A stretch of DNA of 10,712 nucleotides from CAZXTR01 sp964643615 (GTDB lineage: Bacteria; Pseudomonadota; Alphaproteobacteria; CAAHEQ01; UBA3637): NCBI GenBank assembly GCA_964643615.1, contig CAZXTR010000030.1, positions 1 through 10,712 on the forward strand, read 5' to 3'. Below the pieces are notes generated by a model, which worked only from the letters and a program-made list of their open reading frames with translations, was not told where the DNA came from and searched no databases. The position numbers were made by a program, and so were the translations under genes. Numbering within the stretch: the first letter of the stretch is position 1; every line of letters begins with the position of its first letter. Positions 4,543 to 10,712 of this stretch are shown one piece after another.

Positions 4543-6208
4543 ATGAGTTTTTTCAAAAAAACCAAATCAAATTTTAATTTCGCTTTGTTATTAGCGATTA
4601 TTTTGGTTTCGAGCACTTTTTGCCTCAACCTTTTTTTTACATCGATTGCCAAATGCATTTTAACAAAATCTTTAATCCATATTTCCGTCAACCAATTTAT
4701 TTTATTATTCCTTACCGCGTTGTTTCTTTGCATATTTGTTCTTATCTTGCCCAATACAAAAATACGTAGTGTGTTTTATATTTTATTTTGTATTTTGCTT
4801 ATACCTTATAATTTAATTCAAACAGGACATTTTATTTTATTTCAAACACCATTAAGTTATAATTCAACGGTGGCTTTATTAAATACTGATCCGCGTATTA
4901 TGTGGTCATTTATTCAGCAATTTATAAATATAAAGATTGCTTTATGTACTTTATTTTTATTGATACCCCTTGCCTTTACGAAGGTGATGCGCCTCCCTGT
5001 TCGAATTACCTTGTATTTTGAATCAAAAGGACGAGAAAATAAAAATCCCGTCTGTTTTGTTTTGTTTGTTTTTTATGTTTTGTTTTTCGTCTTTTTTTAT
5101 AGCGCATAAAGAGTCTATCCCCCCTTATGATGAAAATTTTGTTCATGCGTATACAGATGCTTTAGATTTCGAAAAACGGATGTCTGAAGTCCAAGATTTC
5201 CAGCTAACAATTGATTCATTGCAAAAAACAGAAACACCACAAATCCACGTTATTGTTATTGGAGAATCTCAAAATAAACGTGCATTATCTTTATATGGAA
5301 ACATTATTCAAACGACTCCATTTTTAGATAGCATTCGCCCTTCTTTATACGTATTTCATAACGTCACAAGTGAACACGCTCAAACAGCGCTTATGATGAG
5401 AAAACTTTTAACATTATCAGAAAATGAAGAAGATAAAGACAAAGAAATTACTGAACCAAACGTTATTGATTTTTACAAATCAGCAGGATTTAAAACATTC
5501 TGGATATCTGCACATTCAATGTACGGCCTTTTCGATAATTACAGCCATCTATTAGCCAAAGTCGACGTGCCTATTTTCATAAATAAACGCGAAGGATGGA
5601 CTTCAGGGTTTAAAGAACACAAAGTTGATGCTTATTTATTGCCTCCATTGCAAAAATCTTTGCTGGATGAGGCTCCTAAAAAAGTCATTTTTATCCATTT
5701 AATGGGCTCTCATTTTAATTATACAGACAGATATCCTAAAAAATACCAAGCTGTCAACCCAGAATTCGATATATTAAAAGATAATGTTCATCCCAACTAT
5801 ATCAATTATCTGAAAAGCATCCATTACACCGATTGGATATTGTCAAAAATATTCAAATTGGTGCAAAAAGATTCAAAAGCTTCCTCCTTTATTCTTTATT
5901 TTTCTGATCATGGTGAAGACGCCGAACCGCTTAATTCGTGTTTTTGCCACGCCGATACTACAAATAACCCAGAAACGCTTGAAATTCCTTATTTCTTGTG
6001 GTTGTCCGATACCTATAAAAACGAGAACAAAGACTATGTGGCCTTTTTTAACACCTATCTAAATAGATCTTATGAAACAAACATGTGGATTCATTCTATT
6101 TTAGATTTATCTAGACTTTCTCATAGTAAAATAGATCCATCAAAAAGCATCTTTAATAAAAATTTTTTTCCCACCATTCGACAATATGACAAATTGCTAC
6201 GTCCATAA
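4543..6208 (+). pseudogene. EptA/CptA-type phosphoethanolamine transferase, split by a one-base frameshift
   Basis: These inner-membrane enzymes move phosphoethanolamine from phosphatidylethanolamine to lipid A or LPS core sugars. The first frame (4543-5109) gives 188 residues with four membrane segments near residues 12-32, 50-70, 75-95 and 127-148. The second frame (open from 4988, first TTG at 5018, stop at 6208) gives the fifth membrane segment (PSVLFCLFFMF) and the whole alkaline-phosphatase-like domain. Counting from the TTG, that domain shows metal-binding Glu in VIGES (E83), candidate nucleophile Thr in HAQT (T123), GSH (H232), SDHGE (D297, H298) and H311. Removing one base at 5025-5030 (CAAAAGG) joins the frames as FESKDEKIKIPSV, giving about 554 residues, normal for the family. 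The HAQT context resembles CptA-like members more than EptA. It could be a recent pseudogene, a sequencing error in an A-run, or slippage during expression. Confidence 0.8.
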
Positions 6209-6435
6209 AAATAGTTCTGATATCGTTGCAACCCCCTCTTCCGGTGAAATTGTTTTATGCGCAGGTTAAGATTCAGTTTGTTGGATTAAGTGTTTTTACG
6301 ATCATATTGATCGCCAATGAAATTGACATTCCTTCAGTCATAAAATGACCTTAACAATGGGTTTTGGCAGTGTTTTATCCCTAACCAAGATATCGGCACG
6401 CAAATTATTTAAAAGCACAAAAAATTGGTTTTTTA
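6209..6435. other. Convergent gap without a clear gene
   Basis: This gap separates the 3' ends of the transferase gene and ftsH. I see no RNA gene. Short open stretches on both strands are interrupted by stops: on the minus strand NNLRADILVRDKTLPKPIVK, then in a shifted frame MTEGMSISLAINMIVKTL; on the plus strand a stretch ending IILIANEIDIPSVIK. They may be chance or the trace of a decayed gene. A short A/T-only inverted repeat at 6419-6434 could be a poor terminator for ftsH. Confidence 0.3.
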
Positions 6436-8358
6436 TCAGTTTTTGTCTTCTTCGTTTAAGACTGTTGGGACAGAGGCTCTAACAATCACGGGTTTTGTTT
6501 TTTTCTTATCTTCTATTTTCTCGCCATTCAGAACGCTCTTAATTTCATTTCCGGATAAAGTTTCATATTCAATCAAAGCTTCGGCCAACACTTTAACTTC
6601 TTTTTTATGCATCGTTAAAATATGCTTTGTCGTGTTGTACGCTTCGTCCACAATTGCACGAATTTGATGGTCCACTTCTTGCGCCGTCTTTTCCGATATT
6701 GTTTTATGGCGCGTAATAGAATGCCCCAAAAAAACTTCGTTTTCGGGTTCATCATAAGCGATAGCACCTAACGTATCGCTCATGCCCCATTCGGTCACCA
6801 TACGCCTCGCAATTGACGTTGCAACTTGAATATCATTCGAAGCCCCTGTCGAAACCTTTTCAACGCCAAATGTTAACTCTTCAGCTAAACGACCGCCGTA
6901 CAAAATAGATAGCCGACTTTTCAAATATGTCATGCTTTGCGAATACTTGTCTTTTTCGGGCAATTGCATGGTTAAACCCAAAGCTCTTCCTCTCGGAATA
7001 ATCGTCACTTTATGCAAAGGATCCGACTCAGGCAAATGTAAAGAGCAAATCGCATGCCCGGCTTCGTGATATGCCGTGATTTCCTTTTCTTTATCGTCCA
7101 TCACCATAGAACGACGCTCCGCGCCCATCATAACTTTATCTTTAGCGTCTTCGATATCTTGCATTGTGACTTTCATCTTGTTTCGACGCGCGGCCAACAA
7201 AGCAGCCTCATTCACTAAATTCGCTAAGTCCGCCCCCGAAAATCCAGGGGTCCCCCTAGCAATAACTTGAATTTCCACATCTGAAGCCAAAGGCACTTTT
7301 TTAACATGAACTATCAATATTTCTTCGCGCCCTTTAACGTCTGGATTTGGAACAACAACTTGCCGGTCAAAACGTCCTGGACGCAACAAAGCCGGATCTA
7401 AAACATCCGGACGATTCGTTGCAGCAATCAAAATGACCCCAGAGTTCGTTTCAAAGCCATCCATCTCAACTAATAATTGGTTTAAAGTTTGTTCCCTTTC
7501 ATCATTTCCACCACCTAAGCCTGCGCCTCTTTGACGACCCACAGCGTCAATTTCATCCACAAATAAAATACATGGAGCATTCTTTTTAGCTTGTTCGAAC
7601 ATATCTCGAACACGCGAAGCTCCTACTCCCACAAACATTTCCACAAAATCTGAACCAGATATGGAAAAAAAAGGAGCTTTCGCTTCGCCTGCAATCGCTT
7701 TTGCAAGTAACGTTTTACCGGTTCCCGGAGGACCTATCAACAACACACCTTTTGGAATTTTTCCACCTAATCGTTGAAATTTTAAGGGTTCTTTTAAAAA
7801 CTCGACGACTTCTTGCAATTCTTGTTTTGCTTCATCAATTCCTGCAACGTCTTTGAACGTTACTTGATCTCGATTAGTTAATAACCGCGCCCTTGATTTT
7901 CCGAAACTCATTGCTTTGCCATTACTGGAAGCCATTTGGCGCATAAAAAATATCCACAGCCCGAATAAAATAATCATCGGCAACCATGAAACAATCATAC
8001 CTCTCCATGAAAAGCCTTCGTTTTCGGATGGCTTAGCAACAATTTTAACTTTTTTATCTTTTAACACATCGACCAACCCCGATTCAATTGGGGCATAACT
8101 TGTAAAAATAACATCGTCTTTTAATTTTCCAGTCAAAGCTTGTCCAGAGATTGTAATTTCTTCTACTTGTCCACTGTCCACTTCCTTTAACACCTCAGAA
8201 AAAGACAATTCCTTTTGCCCCCTTTTTTTATGTGGGTCGAAGAAAATATTAGATACAGTAATCACAACCGTGAAAATTAAAACCCAAATTAAAAAATTAT
8301 TCTTTTTTGGGCTTTTCGAAGGTACAAAATCTGGCAAATTATTTTTTTGTTTATCCAT
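6436..8358 (-). CDS. ftsH: ATP-dependent zinc metalloprotease FtsH
   Basis: FtsH is a hexameric inner-membrane protease that extracts and degrades membrane proteins and short-lived regulators such as LpxC. The 640-residue protein has two membrane segments (about 22-39 and 121-139) flanking a periplasmic domain. The AAA module follows, with Walker A GPPGTGKT (209-216), pore motif FVGVG (242-246), Walker B ILFVDEID (264-271) and the second region of homology NRPDVLDPALLRPGRFDR (315-332). The zinc site is HEAGH (431-435), with the third ligand Asp in TGASNDI (D509). All key residues are present and length is normal. The C-terminal tail after about 605 is Lys/Glu-rich and variable. The ATG at 8358 lies 2 nt after the tilS stop, with AGGAA as ribosome-binding site inside the end of tilS, so it is probably coupled to tilS. 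Its order after tilS is typical of Alphaproteobacteria. Confidence 0.98.
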   Translation of the reverse strand: MDKQKNNLPDFVPSKSPKKNNFLIWVLIFTVVITVSNIFFDPHKKRGQKELSFSEVLKEVDSGQVEEITISGQALTGKLKDDVIFTSYAPIESGLVDVLKDKKVKIVAKPSENEGFSWRGMIVSWLPMIILFGLWIFFMRQMASSNGKAMSFGKSRARLLTNRDQVTFKDVAGIDEAKQELQEVVEFLKEPLKFQRLGGKIPKGVLLIGPPGTGKTLLAKAIAGEAKAPFFSISGSDFVEMFVGVGASRVRDMFEQAKKNAPCILFVDEIDAVGRQRGAGLGGGNDEREQTLNQLLVEMDGFETNSGVILIAATNRPDVLDPALLRPGRFDRQVVVPNPDVKGREEILIVHVKKVPLASDVEIQVIARGTPGFSGADLANLVNEAALLAARRNKMKVTMQDIEDAKDKVMMGAERRSMVMDDKEKEITAYHEAGHAICSLHLPESDPLHKVTIIPRGRALGLTMQLPEKDKYSQSMTYLKSRLSILYGGRLAEELTFGVEKVSTGASNDIQVATSIARRMVTEWGMSDTLGAIAYDEPENEVFLGHSITRHKTISEKTAQEVDHQIRAIVDEAYNTTKHILTMHKKEVKVLAEALIEYETLSGNEIKSVLNGEKIEDKKKTKPVIVRASVPTVLNEEDKN

Positions 8359-8360
8359 TT

Positions 8361-9575
8361 TTATTTCCTAAATAAAATCACACCTTTAATATCATCTTTT
8401 TTTGTATAATAGTCAAGATAAGGGACGCTCACAAGTTTATTTTTTTGGTAAAATGCGGGGATCGTTCGTCGCACCTTGGCAGGCAAATAGGGCGTTTTTA
8501 AAGCTTCTTTCAGTGGGCCGACAACAGCATCTTGTTGAACAGAAACAATAAACCTATCCCATACAACTTTTTCCCCCGCTAGAATTAGCCTTGGCAGATC
8601 CATTTTTGCTAACTCTCTGCAAATAAAGAATCCTTTTTTAAAGGGAACTATTTCACATCCCCCCAAAGTCGAGAAACAAGGCATTCCTGCGTACAACTTT
8701 TCCAATTTTTCCATTCGCAAAACGGGATGATTCCCAATCGCATTCAAAACAAAAGCCAAAACACGCAACGCCATTTCGCTCGGCAAAGCCGAAAAACTCT
8801 CTTTATCTATAAAGGCAAAACCTGCAGGAGAAAAATTCACTTTTTCTTTAATAAACGATGCCGTCAACATTTCCAAGCAATCGCGCACACGCCCCAACCT
8901 TTCTACCGAAAGCCCAACAGCCGATGAAAATATCCCTAATTTTTCAAAAAAAGGAAAGGCTTGCCTCAGACGTACTCTTTCATAGTGCGTATTTTGATTA
9001 GAGGGATCTTCTATCCATTGTTGATGATAATGTTCGCGTAACATATTTTGCAAAGCACTTCGCTTGAAACCCAAAAAAGGACGTAAAATCAAAATACCAT
9101 CTCGTATAGACACAGGACGCATTGCCGACAAACCATCAACACCACTGGACCGTGCCAACCTTAAAAAAAAGGTTTCCATTTGGTCTTCTTGATGATGGGC
9201 AACTAATAAACAATTGGCTTTATTTTGAATGCACCAATCTAACAGCAAACGATAACGCGCTTCTCTTGCTTTTTCTTCCACGCAAGACGTCGGCTTTTTG
9301 CCACACCATTTTAAAATAAAATGTTCTATTTGATATCTATCTAACCAATCATGTACTTGCAAAGCTTCTGCATTCGATTCTGGACGCAACCCATGATCAA
9401 CGGTCAACGCCGTCAATGGCACATTTTTTGATTTCGCCCAATCATGCACCATTAAAGTTAAACACAAACTATCAGCACCACCAGAAACAGCTACAACAAC
9501 TCGCCCGCAAGGACAATAAGCGTATAGTTCGTCCATTTTAGCATTCAACGATGATATCGTTAATTCTTTAGACAC
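8361..9575 (-). CDS. tilS: tRNA(Ile)-lysidine synthetase
   Basis: TilS uses ATP and lysine to convert C34 of tRNA-Ile(CAU) into lysidine, which changes its identity from Met to Ile; it is essential in most bacteria. The N-terminal domain has the PP-loop SGGADS (31-36), VDHGLRPES (59-67) and the AHHQEDQMET segment (126-135), all characteristic of TilS. The remainder to residue 404 is the less conserved tRNA-binding part. The start is a GTG at 9575, overlapping the last 16 nt of cpoB. The ATG for Met14 (9536) is an alternative that still leaves 17 residues before the PP-loop and would remove the overlap; GGGA 8 nt before the GTG is a modest ribosome-binding site. The stop lies 2 nt before ftsH. 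Confidence 0.95.
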   Translation of the reverse strand: MSKELTISSLNAKMDELYAYCPCGRVVVAVSGGADSLCLTLMVHDWAKSKNVPLTALTVDHGLRPESNAEALQVHDWLDRYQIEHFILKWCGKKPTSCVEEKAREARYRLLLDWCIQNKANCLLVAHHQEDQMETFFLRLARSSGVDGLSAMRPVSIRDGILILRPFLGFKRSALQNMLREHYHQQWIEDPSNQNTHYERVRLRQAFPFFEKLGIFSSAVGLSVERLGRVRDCLEMLTASFIKEKVNFSPAGFAFIDKESFSALPSEMALRVLAFVLNAIGNHPVLRMEKLEKLYAGMPCFSTLGGCEIVPFKKGFFICRELAKMDLPRLILAGEKVVWDRFIVSVQQDAVVGPLKEALKTPYLPAKVRRTIPAFYQKNKLVSVPYLDYYTKKDDIKGVILFRK

Positions 9576-10378
9576 TCCGATTTTCCCATTTCATTTTGTA
9601 CACGTTCTTTTAAAACAGCAGAAGATTGAGGAAATTCATCTTTTAAACTTTTAAAAGCTGTACATGCTTCTTCTTTTTTCCCCAATCGAGCCATAGACAT
9701 GCCTAATTTTAACAAACTATCCGCTCCCTTCGTGCTTTGTTTATATTTTTTCACACCTTCGGCAAAGGCAACTGCAGCCAAATCATAAGAACCACGGACA
9801 TAATACGTTTCACCAAGCCAGTACTGTGCGTTCCCCGCTAAAGTATCACCTGGATATTTTTTTATAAAACTCTTTAACATTACTTCGGCCGAATCATAAT
9901 CCCCCTTTTTCAACAAAGTATACGCAGAATCATACAATTCTTGGGGTGTTTCTTTTTGAATATTTTTTGTATTCATAATGGGCACAGGAGCGCTACTATC
10001 CGTTGTGGCCATTGAAGTCAGCATTTCTTGAAAACGAAAATTCACATCATCGGTTAATTTTTGCAATTTTTCATTTGTCAAAATTAACGCTGTTTCATTT
10101 TCTTCAACTTGTGAAGTCAAACCAGCAACAACTTTTTCTAACTCACCAATTTTGATATAAAAATGTTCGACAGATCCTTCTGAAAATTGTGAAGATAGAG
10201 TCGTTTGCAAATCACTTTTGCTATCGGATTTATAAATTTTTCGTTGTACTAAAGTTAAATCTCGTTCTAGTCTATCCATCCTATCTATCATCGCCCTTGT
10301 TTGAGAATCGACAACGTCTTGAGCGTGAACAGGGAAAGTCGCATATAACAATACAATCACAACTATTATTTTTTTCAT
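9560..10378 (-). CDS. cpoB: Tol-Pal system periplasmic protein CpoB (YbgF)
   Basis: CpoB acts in the periplasm with TolA and coordinates outer-membrane constriction with septal peptidoglycan synthesis. The 272-residue precursor starts MKKIIVVIVLLYATFPVHA, a signal peptide with likely cleavage before QD. A predicted coiled coil follows (about residues 25-120, with heptad-like segments around MIDRMDRLERDL and LTSQVEENETALILTNEKL). The C-terminal half has three TPR units, beginning at QELYDSAYTLLKKGDYDSAE, AQYWLGETYYVRGSYDLA and SLLKLGMSMARLGKKEEAC, as in the family. The ATG at 10378 is chosen because AGAGG lies 5 nt upstream and the signal peptide begins there; the frame is open 18 codons further up, but that part runs into the terminator after pal. 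It overlaps tilS by 16 nt. Confidence 0.95.
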   Translation of the reverse strand: MKKIIVVIVLLYATFPVHAQDVVDSQTRAMIDRMDRLERDLTLVQRKIYKSDSKSDLQTTLSSQFSEGSVEHFYIKIGELEKVVAGLTSQVEENETALILTNEKLQKLTDDVNFRFQEMLTSMATTDSSAPVPIMNTKNIQKETPQELYDSAYTLLKKGDYDSAEVMLKSFIKKYPGDTLAGNAQYWLGETYYVRGSYDLAAVAFAEGVKKYKQSTKGADSLLKLGMSMARLGKKEEACTAFKSLKDEFPQSSAVLKERVQNEMGKSECLKN

Positions 10379-10399
10379 TTTAACCTCTATTTTAAACAT

Positions 10400-10444
10400 A
10401 AAAAATGCCTTGTCCTCCACTATAGATGACAAAGCACTTTTTTT
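10400..10444 (-). terminator. Terminator between pal and cpoB
   Basis: On the minus strand TGCTTTGTC (10436-10428) pairs with GACAAGGCA (10414-10406), with one G-U pair, over a 13-nt loop, followed by a run of six T (10405-10400). It lies 12 nt after the pal stop and 21 nt before the cpoB ATG. The A-rich 5' side would also let it act on the plus strand. It should reduce cpoB-tilS-ftsH expression relative to pal, or separate them entirely. Confidence 0.75.
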
Positions 10445-10456
10445 GAAGTTATTTTT

Positions 10457-10712
10457 TTAGTTAACAACCGTCACTGCACGACGATTCTTTGCCCAAGATT
10501 CTTCATTAGATTCCAAAGCCCCTGCATCTGGACGTTCTTTACCATAAGAAATTGTCCGAATGCGGCGCGAATCGATTCCTTTTAACGCAAGGTAATCACG
10601 AACGACACTTGCCCGTCTTTCCCCTAAGGCAAAATTATATTCCCGAGTGCCTCGTTCATCACAATGCCCCTCAACAACAATCATTGCTGACGGATTTTTT
10701 TGCAACCATTCA
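10457..10712 (-). CDS. pal: Peptidoglycan-associated lipoprotein Pal, C-terminal part
   Basis: Pal is an outer-membrane lipoprotein whose OmpA-like domain binds diaminopimelate in peptidoglycan and which TolB and the TolQRA complex recruit to the division site. The frame is open to the window edge, so the N-terminus with signal peptide and lipobox is outside. About 84 C-terminal residues are seen, starting EWLQKNPSAMIVVEGHCDER, then GTREYNFALGERRASVVRDY, with the Asp and Arg of the peptidoglycan-binding pocket. RIRTISYGKERP and WAKNRRAVTVV follow, and the protein ends just after. The position before cpoB, tilS and ftsH confirms Pal over other OmpA-family proteins. Confidence 0.96.
   Translation of the reverse strand, partial: EWLQKNPSAMIVVEGHCDERGTREYNFALGERRASVVRDYLALKGIDSRRIRTISYGKERPDAGALESNEESWAKNRRAVTVVN

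Noticed and set aside
6419..6434. AAAAAA-TTGG-TTTTTT as a terminator of ftsH.
   Set aside because: Only six A-T pairs and no GC in the stem, too weak to call.
10379..10432. N-terminal extension of cpoB by 18 codons.
   Set aside because: It would precede the signal peptide and run into the terminator; the ATG at 10378 has a ribosome-binding site.
1..10712. CRISPR array or insertion sequence.
   Set aside because: No regularly spaced long repeats, no transposase and no paired terminal repeats were seen.

Overview
The window looks like part of the chromosome of a low-GC alphaproteobacterium, possibly a Holosporales- or Rickettsiales-like intracellular lineage; that placement is inference. The reasons are the gene order pal-cpoB-tilS-ftsH and rpsF-rpsR-rplI, the long acidic tail on L9, the AT-rich composition by eye, and a tRNA-Met remnant of alphaproteobacterial type. 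No database search was possible.

Left part (1-2002, + strand): the 3' part of a HerA/DUF87-type hexameric ATPase gene, then about 220 nt without a recognisable gene, then the 3' half only of a tRNA-Met(CAU) gene (anticodon loop to CCA). A tRNA 3' half without its 5' half is what integration of a genomic island leaves behind. I read 1 to about 1957 as the right end of an island and 1958-2002 as its attachment-site repeat. HerA ATPases in bacterial islands are often the motor of two-gene anti-phage modules, and the partner would lie left of the window.

Middle (2003-3763, + strand): a terminator, a good sigma-70-type promoter, a structured leader, and the ribosomal-protein operon rpsF-rpsR-rplI-rpsU, closed by a strong terminator. 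rpsU has no ATG, GTG, TTG or CTG at the right place. Its reading frame and Shine-Dalgarno spacing point to an AUA start, with an ATG-TAA start-stop pair just before it.

Next (3764-4480, + strand): a tRNA-Ser(GGA) with its own promoter, then a 52-codon lipoprotein gene as an isolated unit with promoter, hairpin-capped leader and strong terminator.

Then (4493-6208, + strand): a phosphoethanolamine transferase of the EptA/CptA type, with its own promoter, split between two frames by a one-base shift near 5025-5030. All visible catalytic residues are in the downstream piece.

Right part (6436-10712, - strand): the end of the Tol-Pal cluster and its usual alphaproteobacterial followers, read right to left: pal (5' end outside the window), a terminator, cpoB (ybgF), tilS and ftsH. 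cpoB and tilS overlap, and tilS and ftsH are 2 nt apart, so these three are probably cotranscribed. They cover envelope constriction (Pal, CpoB), tRNA-Ile lysidine modification (TilS) and membrane proteolysis (FtsH). ftsH converges on the transferase gene across a 227-nt gap without a clear gene.
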